Source: Zarea fungicola (Eukaryota; Ascomycota; Sordariomycetes; Hypocreales; Cordycipitaceae). From it: a stretch of DNA of 64,000 nucleotides. Every line of letters begins with the position of its first letter. The stretch's first letter is position 1. Under the pieces are notes generated by a model, which saw nothing but the letters and a program-made list of their open reading frames with translations, had not been told where the DNA came from and did not search any database. Both the position numbers and the translations under genes were made by a program. Positions 25,530 to 37,068 of the stretch are shown piece by piece. The stretch lies in the NCBI GenBank assembly GCA_900169235.1, contig FWCC01000152.1, positions 1-64,000 of the forward strand, written 5' to 3'.

Positions 25530-26418
25530 CTATCTATCGTTTGCGGTGTGTAAGTCTCACAAAATTATAAGAAAGGCTTAAATTTCTCCTCCAAGAGGCC
25601 CTAATCAAATTTTGAGCCGCGTCTTTCTAAACCCTTTTACAAGAAGCTGGTTGACATTTGGCATGGCCCAAATCCTGGCTGTTGATCCGTCATGACAGCG
25701 GGAGATGCGGCTTCTTCGGTAGTGGCTAAAAAAGCAGGCTGGCGGACGATAGGCTTACCCCAAACTCTGACGTAGTTTGGAGACTTTTGGCACATTTAAC
25801 AAACTCGTATCCCAATTTTAGAAATTTTGGCCTGCACTCGAATGCCGATCTGGGGTTTTAAACGGAGACAGTAATAACTGCTTGGGGGACATTCACCAGG
25901 CTACAGCCTACCCGTCTAATGTCTCAAACCCTCTTCATAAGAGTAAACGATCAAATCAGGAAAAAAATATTTTGCAGAAACACGCCGCGGCAGAGCTTCG
26001 GCGCCCCATACCTTGTCAGAATACGAAAATACTTGAGTTTGCGGCTTGTTGGCCACTTTAGTCGTCTCGTATCTGTCAGCTCTCATGTCCCATAGAGGGT
26101 TGTTACGAACGGGTAAGCCGGCTCAGCATAGTTTGACTCGTCTATGTCTCAAACAGAGATCCCGGCCTCGAGGTTGCTGATACTAAGGGCAGCTGACTTC
26201 TGGTAGAAAATGCCGGACCAAGATGTAAACCAGAGAACATACCAAAGGTAAACTCGACCTGCCATTATCTAACTACATTTGAGAAACTGAATCATCAATT
26301 TGCTGATAGCCCACAGAGGGAAAATAGCCAAGGCCAAACATAGAGCGCGGTGCAAGCTTGGCAATGTCAAGAGAATATATTGCACAGATATTTACTATTT
26401 CATGTACAGTTCAAGTTC
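25530..26418. other. Intergenic, no gene
   Basis: It holds two similar short strings, CGTCTAATGTCTCAAAC near 25914 and CGTCTATGTCTCAAAC near 26141, of no known meaning. It ends at the 3' side of the CHY zinc-finger gene. No coding region is seen. Confidence 0.45.
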
Positions 26419-28488
26419 CTACGACCTTTTTGCGCCTGGCTGGGTGCCAATACGCTTATACTTGCGAGGGTCCTTTCTGCTCATCATCTGCTGATCTCTT
26501 GTTCCCTTGCCACCTTCCCAAAATCCATGTCCCTTCCTCCCAATCACGCCTCGACCGCAAAACTTGCACTCATCCACCGCATAGTTTTGTTCACGGCTGC
26601 ACCAGCCGCAAATCATGCGATTAGCCCACTCATTCGGGTGGTCCTCGGCTTCCTCGTGGCATCGGTCGCACGAATAGACCTTGTTACAGCACGAGAAGCG
26701 GAACCAGCGGTACGACTTGCGGTAGTGCGCGCATGCGCCGCGGCTGGGCAGAGGCTCACCTACATGCAGGCCCAGCTTTTCCGTCTTGCGGCGGGGGCCA
26801 GACGTCGGAGGTGGAAGCGTCCCGGGTGTGATGAAGAGGAACTTGACGTCGGGAATCTTGAATGTGTACTTGGCGTGGCACTCGCGACACACGTTGCTCG
26901 TGGTGTCGCCGCGGACAGAGACGAGGCCCTGGCTCGGCGTGGAGCAGCGCGCACAAGTGGGCACAAAGGTGCTGGGCAACATGTCGGCGACTTTACAGCC
27001 AGACACGTCGATGAATCCCGCCCGTGAGGAGTGCTCATGGACGTATTGGGGGTTGTACTTGACAGAAAAGGCGGTGGCACACTTTTTGCAGCTGCCAGCT
27101 TTTTCAAAGCCAGGCTTGATACCAGTCAAATCATTGAGAGTGCGACAGCGGTCACACTTGATTGTAAGACTGAGCAGGGAGACTTGCAAGAGTTCAAGGC
27201 CGTGAAGCTCAATGGATGGGAAAGAAATCATGGTTCCATGATCGGGGACATCCGAGATGGAAAGAGATGCAACATGCTCCTCCAACTTTTCCAGCTGGAC
27301 GCCCCCATCATCATCCGAGCTACTGGTTTCATCCTCTCCTGAGCTCCCGCTCTCATGCCCAATAGTCCACTCCGGTGGGCGTGGAATATACTGTACATGA
27401 CTCCTTGAACTTTCAACATTACTCGCCGCAAAATGTTCGTCTATGGCTTCTTCAGCGATGCTCTCTTGTGGCTTGGGCGTCTCAGCCTTTGCCGCATTGA
27501 GCTGCGCCATCTTGGCCAGGGTATGAAGGTTCTGTGCGAGGTAGTTGACGTGCCCCATTAAATTCATCTGCTTTTGATCAGCGGCTCGCTGTACAAACAA
27601 ATCTTCCACCGGCTCAGCATCCTTGGCATCCGCTTCGTTGAGCTGAACGCGGATGTCTTGCAACGGATAGAGTAGGGGCACAATGAGATGGATGTTGTTG
27701 ACGGAACGAAGGCCATCAGGTAGATCTGCCTTCCTCTTGGGCTCCAACGGTAAAGTGAAAACGACACCATCAGCCGAACGACGGTAGAGGAGTAGTCTTC
27801 CCATGCGAGCTTCGAGCTGGCGTACTTCTTGCGCTCGTCTTTCCTTAGCGACGGCAATTTCCTCCCTGGAATATCTCTTCTCTGGCACATAGGGCTTAGA
27901 AGGGGGAGGTTTGAGTGCTGTAACTGGCTTAGATGCAGCCTTCTCCGCAGCGGCAGCGGCAGCCTTTTGTGCCTGCTCCTGCTCATACTGGAGATGCCTG
28001 GTGTCCTTGAAAGTGACAAGCTTCACCGTGTCCACCTTTTGCTCCGACAAGAAAATTTCCAAATTCTTATCCAAAGCATTGATCAAGGACAAGATAGTAG
28101 CACTCTTTCTCTCCTCCGCGAGTTTGTCCCATCCCTTTTCAACATTGATGCTGAAACCGCGGGGGATATCCTTGTTCGTGACCTTTAACTGGGGCCGCTT
28201 GGCCGGGTAGTTCTTAGGCACAACTAAATCGCAAAAGAGATTGGCGAGCTCAAAGGGGAAATCCGGATCCGAAGGCGCCATTTTGAAAACGAGAGAGGTA
28301 TCTCCATTAGAGGAGGTGGTTTCTTTTGGTGAGAAGCGCTTCCGCACCTGGCCAATCTGGTACCCGCGAGGGTCTTCCAGCTGGGCTTTGGGCACAGGTT
28401 TGGCCACTACGCGGGTGCTGGATGGCTCGGAGACGGCCTGTATCCGAGTCGTAGGCGCACTAATATCTGCACGATCTAGGGAGAGCAT
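26419..28488 (-). CDS. CHY-type zinc-finger protein with RWD-like N-terminal region
   Basis: Uninterrupted frame. I start it at 28488 (MLSLDRADISAPTTRIQAVS), giving 689 residues. The frame stays open upstream to an ATG at 28740, but the extra 84 residues look like translated leader. Residues about 75-175 (PFELANLFCDLVVPKNYPAK, then GWDKLAEERKSATI) resemble an RWD-type fold. A lysine/alanine-rich helix (QEQAQKAAAAAAEKAASKP) and a second structured segment follow. The C-terminal third carries several CxxC pairs (CDRCRTLNDL, CKKCATAFS, CARCSTPSQG, CRECHAKY) and then the CHY finger: CAHYRKSYRWFRFSCC, CDRCHEEAEDH, CGWCSREQNY and CKFCGRGV. The CHY finger binds zinc and occurs in ubiquitin ligases of the Pirh2 type and in fungal proteins without a RING. 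No RING follows here, so ligase activity is not implied. Confidence 0.85.
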   Translation of the reverse strand: MLSLDRADISAPTTRIQAVSEPSSTRVVAKPVPKAQLEDPRGYQIGQVRKRFSPKETTSSNGDTSLVFKMAPSDPDFPFELANLFCDLVVPKNYPAKRPQLKVTNKDIPRGFSINVEKGWDKLAEERKSATILSLINALDKNLEIFLSEQKVDTVKLVTFKDTRHLQYEQEQAQKAAAAAAEKAASKPVTALKPPPSKPYVPEKRYSREEIAVAKERRAQEVRQLEARMGRLLLYRRSADGVVFTLPLEPKRKADLPDGLRSVNNIHLIVPLLYPLQDIRVQLNEADAKDAEPVEDLFVQRAADQKQMNLMGHVNYLAQNLHTLAKMAQLNAAKAETPKPQESIAEEAIDEHFAASNVESSRSHVQYIPRPPEWTIGHESGSSGEDETSSSDDDGGVQLEKLEEHVASLSISDVPDHGTMISFPSIELHGLELLQVSLLSLTIKCDRCRTLNDLTGIKPGFEKAGSCKKCATAFSVKYNPQYVHEHSSRAGFIDVSGCKVADMLPSTFVPTCARCSTPSQGLVSVRGDTTSNVCRECHAKYTFKIPDVKFLFITPGTLPPPTSGPRRKTEKLGLHVGEPLPSRGACAHYRKSYRWFRFSCCNKVYSCDRCHEEAEDHPNEWANRMICGWCSREQNYAVDECKFCGRGVIGRKGHGFWEGGKGTRDQQMMSRKDPRKYKRIGTQPGAKRS

Positions 28489-31400
28489 GACGGTGATGTT
28501 TTGCTGGTTGTTGATGATAGTCGCGGTACTGAGCAGGTTTGCTTGGAGTTTGACAAGGAATGAAAGGACTCTAGGAAAACCAAACGCCCAACGCTTATGC
28601 AAATGCAAACAGTGCTTAACAAAAGGAAAGGCGTCAATGAAACTGAATGTCGATGGGAGAAGAATGCTGGATTCGATGGAGAATCGCGAGGTTATATCGT
28701 CAATGGCAGGGATACCAGGTGGCAAAACGCTTAGGTTCATGACCAGTTCCTCATAATCTCCGGCGCTGTATCATTGCCCCGCCGAGCTCCCAATAAGGAA
28801 GTGCTGAAGCTCGTAAACGGGCCCTTGTGAGTCACCTACAACTTTGCTAGCGCACTGAATGTAAGTGACTAACTACTTTGTGCGCTGCATCATACTCTAA
28901 TTGTTATTAAACTACTTAATACAAAACCAGAGACCCATTCCAACTGCCTGAACCAAGGTGACTCTTGCACGGAGTCACCTCTCTACAGCGCTCTGATAGG
29001 CTCACTAAAAATGAATCATTTGAATGAGTTGAAATTGAGTGTTACAAATCAGGAGTCGTTGCATTGTAGCAGATGAGTGGCTAACTTACACAGCAAGGCT
29101 GTTGCTGTAGCTACTTATTCGTAACAATTTAACCTATACACAACATCGAACAGTATAATTGTAGTCACGGATATTATACTAGAGCTAATCTACTGTAATT
29201 ACCTGTTATCTTGTGCTTTTGACAGAATATAAAATCTATTTACCGGCCCCATGTATGACGACTGTTGAACTGCCTCGGCACCTTTCACACCATGCCGTGG
29301 GTTGTCCGGCCTTGTGATATTCCTCTCCCAAGATTTAACTCAGTGCTGCATCAAAATCGTTCACAGTTTAATACGGTAGATCTTCATGCAGCTATACAGC
29401 GTGCCCACCACCAGCGGCGTCATTGGGTGGCCAAACGAGAATAGTCTCATGCATGTGTGTCTTCGCATGCACGATCCAACGTGTGATGCATAAGAGTCCC
29501 AGTCTAGGCGAAGAAAACAGGATAGCTCAGCTTACTCCGAAAAAATAGGTTTAGTTAATTAAAAAAGGATTGAAAAAAGAATGTCTTCAACACAACGGAA
29601 TAGCTCAAATTAGAATTGGACTGCGAAATTGCGTAGCGTCTTGTGCCGCCGTTCATAGCTCAGGTGAGCAGCGACGTGGTCGGACAAGGTTCAGTTGCTC
29701 TCTTGCTGCCCAACGTATTTAAAACAAATTATCCAAAATTCAAAATTCAAATTCAAAAATAAAAATAAAAATGCAACGTGCTAAAATAATACAATTTTAG
29801 GGCACCGGGTTTAAATCACCACAAAGGCATGGCGTGAACGAACCGGCACATGTATTCCCGTCTATACGTTCACCGATTGTATGTCCTTTGGCCCCATACA
29901 CGCCCTCAAATGACTGTCCATTGCCACGTCAAACGTCAGGCCGACCGCAGAAGTGGCCCTCTTGTCTGAGGTTCCTGCTCATCACGACCGCCAGGTAGTG
30001 TGGCCACCGGGTCGGCCCTTGCATGGCTGCAGGTATCACAACACGCTGCGTAGTTGAAAGAGGCGCGTCTGGTACATGTTCAAGGGCTTCAGGATCATCA
30101 CCCGCGTACACCGTATGATGGGATGTGCTGTCTCGAGAATCAGCTTTCTCGCCCATCGGGTAGCAACAGGCAGCCCCCCATAGTCGCATTCTGCTCTGTG
30201 GCGGTTTGGTGTCTTGCCACTTTGAGGAAAAGAGGCGGAATCAGAAGCTAGATAATTATTAATATAGTAACCAAGATAAATCTTGGTCGTGCATAACACG
30301 ACACTGTTAAAAGCAGCGTCCTTTTGCAACGCTCCGGTGAATCCGCCCTCCCCCAGAGTAGCTAAACCGCTAGGCAGAAACCTTTTCTTTTGCCAATGCC
30401 AAATCAGCGTTGAGCTAAAAACGGCGTGACCTGCAAACACACAAGGAGTAGTTAGCCCGCCGAAAGAGGGGGAGGGGTGGTGGGAAGAGAGTGGTGGGTG
30501 GTATGCCAACTCAGCAATGTCGAGCAGATGACCTCGATTCTATATGCAGGCTGAGTTGCTTGTTTTTATTACACCGCTGCCCACTGCGGAGACACACGCC
30601 TTTCAGCGGCTGCATATGATTTTTTTTTTAATTGATTTTAAAAATACCATGATCGAATTAATTAATTAATTAATTGGCTGGTCTTTTTTTTTTTCTATGA
30701 AATCTAGGTTTTTATTTTAATTCGGTGCGGCGTTGATGGCCTCGATGTTGTCTAAGACACACCACCCCCGCCACCGGGGAAGACGGCGTGCGATGCAGGC
30801 AAATTCAGGAATTGCAACATCAATTACCAGCCGTTCTTGTCGGCGCAATAGGAGCGAGCATTAGCCAACGAAATTAATAATCCTGTCCCAAATTCCACGT
30901 CTTAGATTTTTATCACCATTTTGTAGTAAATAAAGTTCCTCCAGATAATTGTAATGCCGAGTCTGCCTCATATCAATCAAGCAAGCGCTGAAGATTCCGT
31001 GTCCACGCCAATAAGCGGTGAATATCCCCTCCTCTCCGAGTCAACCTAGTACAACAACGCATGCCCCTACGCCGTGGGGCGGAGTCACGCAAGGTTTTTA
31101 CAGTACTCGAAGTGCGCGTTTTATTATGTCTTTAATTCAGCCAAGTCTAGTTTCAAGGCAAAAACTACAGGACAAGACTTGCCTCGGCGCTTGCCCATCT
31201 GGCGGGTCTTCTCTCGCCTGCTGATATAGGTCTGCATCAGCGCAGGGCAACAACGACACGTCGTCGCGCCACGGGAAATGCTTGCGTAACTAGCAATATA
31301 TGTGAGATTAATTAGGTGGACAACTAGCTAACCAAAGTTGTACAAGTAATTCACATGAAAAGGGTATTGTGCTATGCCTCTTTTGACGGGTACATAGAGA

Positions 31401-31850
31401 ACAAAGTACTTGGTACATTTCTCTGCTTCTAGACAAGCAAGCTCTTCTTACATGCAAGATATAGAAGTGACGAATGCATGTTATACGCGTTGCAGCATGC
31501 TGTACTTGCATTGATCAGATTGAGCCACTACCATATCCGTGCTCGCAATGGATCGCTATAAACAAGATAACATTCTTTTCAGACACGAAACGACTATAGC
31601 CAAGTGAAAGATTTTGATCCATTCAAGATCTCTGCCGCGGCTCAATGTACTATCCTCACAGCAGAATTGCTTCTGGTCTTGTAGTCGTCAGCCTTCATGA
31701 AGCGACAGGGATAGAATTACATCTAAGGCCCCAGTGTTCGATAGAGTTCAAAACAGTTGACTTTGTAAACGGAGGCAACCGTTTTTTCTTGAATACTAAA
31801 TTAAAAGTGCAATAAATCCATAGTAGAGTTATTTTACATAATTAATAATG
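28489..31850. other. Gene-poor stretch of about 3.3 kb
   Basis: The first few hundred bases are the likely promoter and leader of the CHY gene. The remainder has only short, domainless frames. AT islands lie near 29720-29800, 30620-30725 and 31790-31860. A tetranucleotide tract (AATT)5 spans 30656-30675. I see no gene or RNA. Confidence 0.5.
30656..30675. repeat. AATT simple repeat
   Basis: Five tandem AATT units within an AT-rich island next to runs of T. It is self-complementary and likely to vary in length. Confidence 0.7.
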
Positions 31851-32050
31851 CCAATTTCAGTACCACTTTATAGTCAACATTTTTTTGGCTTATGAAAGTT
31901 GATGTATTCGCCTTCGAGCCTGGTGGAAACTATGACCAGAGCGCCTCAAAGGTTATTATTAATTCTCGTCGCTTCACGATCTCGTCACGTGTCTGGTACC
32001 ATACAACTTCAAATTTGTCTTCCGCACGATACTTTAAATCAAATTCATCA

Positions 32051-33319
32051 ATGGCCGAGATGCCTTTTGAAACCTATCCACGACTATTTCGCACTCGCCA
32101 CTGGACGAAGTTGTGGCACAGCAATCTTATCGATCTCCAATCTACGAAGAGTCTCGCCTCGAATACTATATTTGTTGCTGTTGATACGGAGCCTTGGCTG
32201 GATGACGACGGGAAACATCGAGATGATAAAGAAGCCTGTGAAATAGGACTGGCATTCCTCTTTCCTGACACGGATGCGGATCAGAACTCTGAGCCACCAC
32301 GGACCTTTGAACAGATTTGCGAAAGGTTCTCCGTGAAATCTCATTGTATTCGCGTCCGTGGCCGAAAACAATTCTCCGGAGAACGATTCTGGAAGGGGGG
32401 TGAGGAAGTGATTCCGTCCTTCGACCCTGACGAAGTCGAGGACGCTCTTGTCAACCTTGTTCAAACGACACAGCAGCAATTTTCTTCTGATAACGACCTC
32501 TCGACGCTTACACTGGTTGGCTTTGATCTCCACGCAGAATTTCTGATTCTCTCTCACAACTATCCGCGCTTTCTCCGCCGTTTCACGTCGTGGGTCGATG
32601 TCCAGGATCTGGCCAAAAACCTCGCAACAATGGCCCAAGCGCCGAGCCTACAAAACACTCTGATCGCCTTTGGATATGAGAGCACCTGTCCGACTATTGC
32701 CAAGAACAGTAAAAAACACAATGCTGGGAATGATGCTATGCGTACTCTTTGTGCGCTTGTCATAATGCTGTTTTACCAGCCTCGAGGCGAGGATCTCGTT
32801 CAGACTTGCCATGATTACCACTTGAATCGCGCCAAGCAAAGACGGGTTGAGCAACGAAAAAGAATCGGCATGAAGAAACAGGACCTATTTCGCAATAGAT
32901 ATCCCTCACCTCGAGAAAAGTATCCGTTTCAGGCCAAAGTTGATCTGCCAGACGCTGCCTTGTTAGCACCTCCAGATGCGGAGGTTCTGTGTGAATATTT
33001 TGTCAGGTTTAAACCCGTGGCAACGGGGGGTAACCAAACAAAAATATTTGGAGGGTGGATTTGCCTGGCTAGCCTGGAGGAACTTGACGCTTTTGTGAAG
33101 GAAGTTAATGGCCTCCAAGACCCAGAAGGACGGGGGAAATGGATTGCAACCTCGAGATGCGATTCGAGCGTGGTACCTGCGACCACAAAAGCTGAGCTGG
33201 ACGAATACCTAAGACAGAAATCAATGTCTGAAATTGCCGAGAAGAAAAGAATTCGACTGGAGAGGAAGCAGCTGCAGGCGGAAAACGAAGCTGGCACTGC
33301 GCAAGTCTCCAGTTTATGA
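32051..33319 (+). CDS. Gfd2/YDR514C-like RNase H-fold (DEDDh-type) protein
   Basis: Single exon. Starting at 32051 (good context, CATCAATGGCC) gives 422 residues. An in-frame ATG at 31892 would add 53 residues that look like leader. The core resembles a DEDDh 3'-5' exonuclease: FVAVDTEP supplies D45 and E47, EIGLAFLFP is the following strand, LVGFDLHAEF supplies D159, and KHNAGNDAMRTL supplies H223 and D228. All five positions expected for metal-dependent nuclease activity are present. The fold is shared with the yeast Gfd2/YDR514C group, linked to mRNA export through the DEAD-box factor Dbp5. A C-terminal segment (about 290-360) has a separate small domain, and the tail is a basic/acidic coiled-coil-like helix (EIAEKKRIRLERKQLQAE). 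The nuclease fold is well supported; the substrate is unknown. Confidence 0.8.
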   Translation: MAEMPFETYPRLFRTRHWTKLWHSNLIDLQSTKSLASNTIFVAVDTEPWLDDDGKHRDDKEACEIGLAFLFPDTDADQNSEPPRTFEQICERFSVKSHCIRVRGRKQFSGERFWKGGEEVIPSFDPDEVEDALVNLVQTTQQQFSSDNDLSTLTLVGFDLHAEFLILSHNYPRFLRRFTSWVDVQDLAKNLATMAQAPSLQNTLIAFGYESTCPTIAKNSKKHNAGNDAMRTLCALVIMLFYQPRGEDLVQTCHDYHLNRAKQRRVEQRKRIGMKKQDLFRNRYPSPREKYPFQAKVDLPDAALLAPPDAEVLCEYFVRFKPVATGGNQTKIFGGWICLASLEELDAFVKEVNGLQDPEGRGKWIATSRCDSSVVPATTKAELDEYLRQKSMSEIAEKKRIRLERKQLQAENEAGTAQVSSL

Positions 33320-34266
33320 TAGACAAGATACCCTTAGAGCGCGTGTGGCTTTGCTCCTGAATAGATTGTATGTTATTTTGGTCCCCCTAAAATCCTTTTA
33401 CGATTAGTAGTGACTTTTTTGTTCACATGGAAGATTTCTTGGCATCAGGCAGAAGAATGCAATATTTAGCGTTGTTTGGGTGAACAGAATGTGGTGTTGA
33501 AGGCCACCAAAAATAACGACAGCACAAGTAGTTCGGCTTCGCGATTTTCAGCCAAATTCTCCATCCTGCACAAGCCATTGCCCAGCTCTGTTAAAGGTTG
33601 CGTCCTATAGTAGCTTAATGTTGCCATTGAATCATCATACTCATTGCGGAAAACGGTCGTCGTTTGATGGTAGCCCCTAGGATAAGCCCCTCTCCCATTA
33701 CACGCGGCTCAACACCATCATTTTAGCCAAGTAAACAGTCTACGCAATCCTGGCAATTGAGCGGCAAAGGCAACAAATCCGACCGATGCGTTGAAGTGCC
33801 CCATATAACTCTAAAACCGTTCTAGTTTCACAATTGCGCTGCTTCTTATTGGCCATTTCGCATTACTCGGTTTGCGGTTTGGCCATTCCAAGTAGCCTTG
33901 TCCCAATCAGGAAAACGAACCTGGCGCCACGAGCGTCGCCATTCTGCCCTACGCCGTAAATCTCGGATCGCGAACCGTATATGAGACTGATTTAATACTA
34001 GAATCCCCCGGTATGGCATTGAATCGTTTTCTCTTTCAGCTGCCTGGATTTAATTTCGTGATGACGCGGAAATGCGTCAACAGGGGTGGTGGGCCATGCG
34101 GCTGTACAATCCGATGAGTACGGACTGTGTAAACGAAGTATAAGAATCTTGCAATAGCATGGCCTTGAAGTTTTCTGAGCTGACAACATACCCCGAACAC
34201 GAGTTGTATTTAACAATTTCACTTCTCGCAACTACTACTTTACTGAACTGCAAACACATCCAAAAC
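33320..34266. other. Intergenic, upstream of the RTA1-like gene
   Basis: The first part is the probable 3' untranslated region of the Gfd2-like gene and the last part is the promoter and leader of the RTA1-like gene. No further gene is seen. Confidence 0.5.
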
Positions 34267-35316
34267 ATGTCCGACGACACTACCATCTGGCCATACAGCC
34301 CATCCTTCCCCCTTGCAGTGGTTGGTTGTATAATTTACGCACTGTTATTCATTTCCATTACATATCTTACCTGGATCAAAAACCGTGCCTGGTTCTTCTC
34401 TGTTGTCGTCGTCGGTGCCGCTATCGAAGTCGGCGGCTACGTCTGTCGCGTTTACTCAGCCAAGCATCAAACTGTTCTGGTAAGCAGGATGCCTCACCCC
34501 CTCAGCCTCCGTACTTGTTGAAAAAAGTTCCAGCCCGAAAAGACGTGAATGTGATTGATTACTTACGCTACAAACTTTACAGGTTCCTTTTGTTCTGACT
34601 CTCACCCTCACCGTTCTCGCCCCCGTCCTCATTGCCGCCGGCAACTATATGCTCATCAGCCGTCTCATCCTGAGCGTTCTCCCCTCGAGTCGCCATCGCA
34701 TCCTCGGTATAGCTGGTCGCCTCTTGACTCCAATATTTGTCACCTTCGACATTCTCTCCTTCATCGTCCAGGGTAACGGCTCAGCTATTGCTAGCTCAGG
34801 GAATTGGACAGGACCCAAAGAAAAGATTGGTCGCTATACTTTAATTGGCGGTCTTCTTCTGCAGCTAGTCGCCTTTGGACTCTTCCTCGCAGTCTTTGGC
34901 CGATTTCATATGCTGGCGAATCGATTTGCTGTGGCTGAGGCGCCGACCGGCTGGCGTAAGGTTGTCACTTCTGTGTACATTTCTAGCGTTTGCATCATGG
35001 TAAGTTGCGACCTCAGATATTTCAGGAACTCGATTTATCAGGCGATTCGGGCTCTAATTTCTTCTAGATTCGATGCATTTATCGAGTCTGTGAGTTTGCT
35101 GAAGGTATGAATGGCTATGCGTTCCGCACCGAGTGGCCGTTTTGGGTGTTTGAGACCATTCCCATGATCTTTGCCATCGGCGTCTTTTGCGTCTGGCACC
35201 CTTCGCAGTACCTGCCTCGCAGTGTGCTCATCTTCAAGAAGAAGGGCAAATCCAAGAAGCAGCTCTCTGTCGAAATGACGGCAAATTCTGAAGGCTCGCG
35301 CGATCAGATGGTTTGA
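34267..35316 (+). CDS. RTA1-like seven-helix membrane protein
   Basis: Three exons, 34267-34479, 34583-34999 and 35068-35316, give 292 residues. Both introns have GTAAGC or GTAAGT donors and fall between codons. Hydrophobic helices include FPLAVVGCIIYALLFISITY, FFSVVVVGAAIEVGGYVCRV, LTLTVLAPVLIAAGNYMLIS, TPIFVTFDILSFIVQGNGSA and LIGGLLLQLVAFGLFLAVFG. The family hallmark IRCIYRVCEFAEG followed by PFWVFETIPMIFAIGVFCVW is restored only after splicing. The RTA1 family includes yeast Rta1 and Rsb1, implicated in resistance to aminocholesterol-type drugs and in sphingoid base movement at the plasma membrane. The tail KKKGKSKKQLS is cytosolic-like. The gene faces the Zn2Cys6 regulator tail-to-tail with 147 bases between them. 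Family firm; the transported lipid or drug cannot be told. Confidence 0.88.
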
Positions 35317-35463
35317 GATTGCATGGATACTTTGTGCCACTATGATTAGACTTTACTAAGAATGAAAGAGACTGAAAGCAGAATGGGATAAATTATGGTT
35401 TCCATACAATATTACTACGTCTCTTTTTATTACTCGCTAGACAATATACACCTTTTTTATACA

Positions 35464-37068
35464 TTACAGAACCAGCTCACGAAGAGTCTCCCCTACAAGC
35501 TTCACTGTATCACCTCCGCTATCATGCAGTCGCATCTCGCCAGTATCGATGCAATCGCGGGTAAACTTAACCGGCCATGCACCATACGGCTGATATTCTA
35601 CTGGCAATTTTTCTTGTATTCGTTGCGTCCACGTCAGTAGCATCATCTTGACATAGTCGTATACATTCTGCGGCACCGAGGCCGGCATGCGATGTCGCCG
35701 CTCCTGCAGAATTGTTGTACCCATCACATAGTCCAGTACAATCATGTGCATGATGAGCAGACGGCCCGTGTAGTTGGATTCATCGATAAAGGCTGGGAAC
35801 GCCTCGGCATCGAGGTCGCACAGAACGTCATATATTCTTGTATGTTCGTAATAGCCTGTCAGAGAGTTAGCAAAATCGCAATGTAAACGATCAGGCGTGT
35901 GAAGCCGCCAGCTATCAATGGATACATACCGCTCACCGGGCTGTGCAGAGCCTGGGTAGCAATACTTCGCATAATGGCCAGATACTGCAATTCTTCAATG
36001 CTGCGACACAGCGGCCCTAAATTTTCCAAGCTGCCCATGAATCCTCTGATCGCCTCTTCGTTAAAATACGGAATAGGCTTATCAAGTGGTACCAATTCCA
36101 TCAGCTTCCCCAAATAGGCCTCCTTTTCAAAAGTCCGAAATCGGGATAATGAGTACTTTCCCGAGGCATGTGTGCCGAGCAATTGGCCTATAGAAGTGTC
36201 AATCAGTTAATGCTCGTTGCAGTGCGCGAGTAGACATATCAAACATACAGCCGCGAACCATGGTCAAAAAATCATTCAGTCCATCCTTCATTTGCGTGGC
36301 CTGAAACGTCAAAATGAGAGCCGTCGCAAACGCCGCGTCGGCATGCTCCCTGGAATGGTGCGCATTCGAAATAAACTTCTTGAAGCCTTCCAGCGCAGTG
36401 ATGCGGTGCTTCAGCGCCTGTGCATTGTAGGATGTCGGGCTTATGATTGAAAGATGCGAGGCCCCCAATCCAAGCATTGCATGAAGTAAAAATTGATACT
36501 GGTATTCGTGACCGAGTTAGACGGGCAAACAGCAATTGATGCATGCACGTGCGGGCAATGAATTGGCACATACCTCGTGGGCCATCTGCGAGATCTCTCG
36601 CCAAATCTCGAAACCGTCCAGCGGCAACGAGGGGTAGGCGGAGAAGATAAAGTGTTGAAAGAATCGCATGTCGTCCATAGAAAACCAGGACGGATCTATA
36701 CTTAGGCCCTTGGTCGGCGTCTGAGCGACGACCAGCGCCGTCATTGCTGACTGTTGCTGCTGCTCCCGTCGCGGTCGGACCTGCAACCGGTTCTCGTAGT
36801 AGAGGCAATCATATCCCAAGCGGCGACATGCGCCACAGGCCGGCGAGACTTCGTCGCACTTGACCTTGCGCTTCTTACAGTTGGCGCACCCGCCGCGGGA
36901 TTTGGTATGGCCCTTGCGAGGAATGGGGCGCCGCTTCACACGCGCCACCGTCACATCGGAGTTGCCAGAGGACGAGGCCGGCGTAGGCGTGTCCGACATT
37001 GACTGCGGCTCTGATTCATTCGAGTTGATGCGATTGACCTCCTCCATCGTAGGTTGCGTAATGACCAA
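35464..37068 (-). CDS. Zn2Cys6 transcription factor (Upc2-like architecture)
   Basis: Four exons on the minus strand, 37068-36574, 36498-36249, 36187-35930 and 35855-35464, join in frame to 464 residues. A second ATG at 37047 is also possible. The zinc cluster has C61, C64, C71, C78, C81 and C88 (CANCKKRKVKCDEVSPACGA...), preceded by a basic segment (KRRPIPRKGHTKSRGG). The rest is the fungal regulatory region typed by FIFSAYPSLPLDGFEIWREI, FLLHAMLGLGASHLSIISP and a C-terminal helical domain. The layout, a zinc cluster near the N-terminus followed by a ligand-sensing-like helical domain, is that of the sterol-uptake regulator Upc2 group, which also includes many unrelated fungal regulators. 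It would bind DNA in the nucleus as a dimer. Control of the adjacent RTA1-like gene is plausible but inferred only from position. Confidence 0.85.

Noticed and set aside
30036..30509. A 157-codon minus-strand frame
   Set aside because: Composition is random-like and no motif or intron structure links it to a gene.
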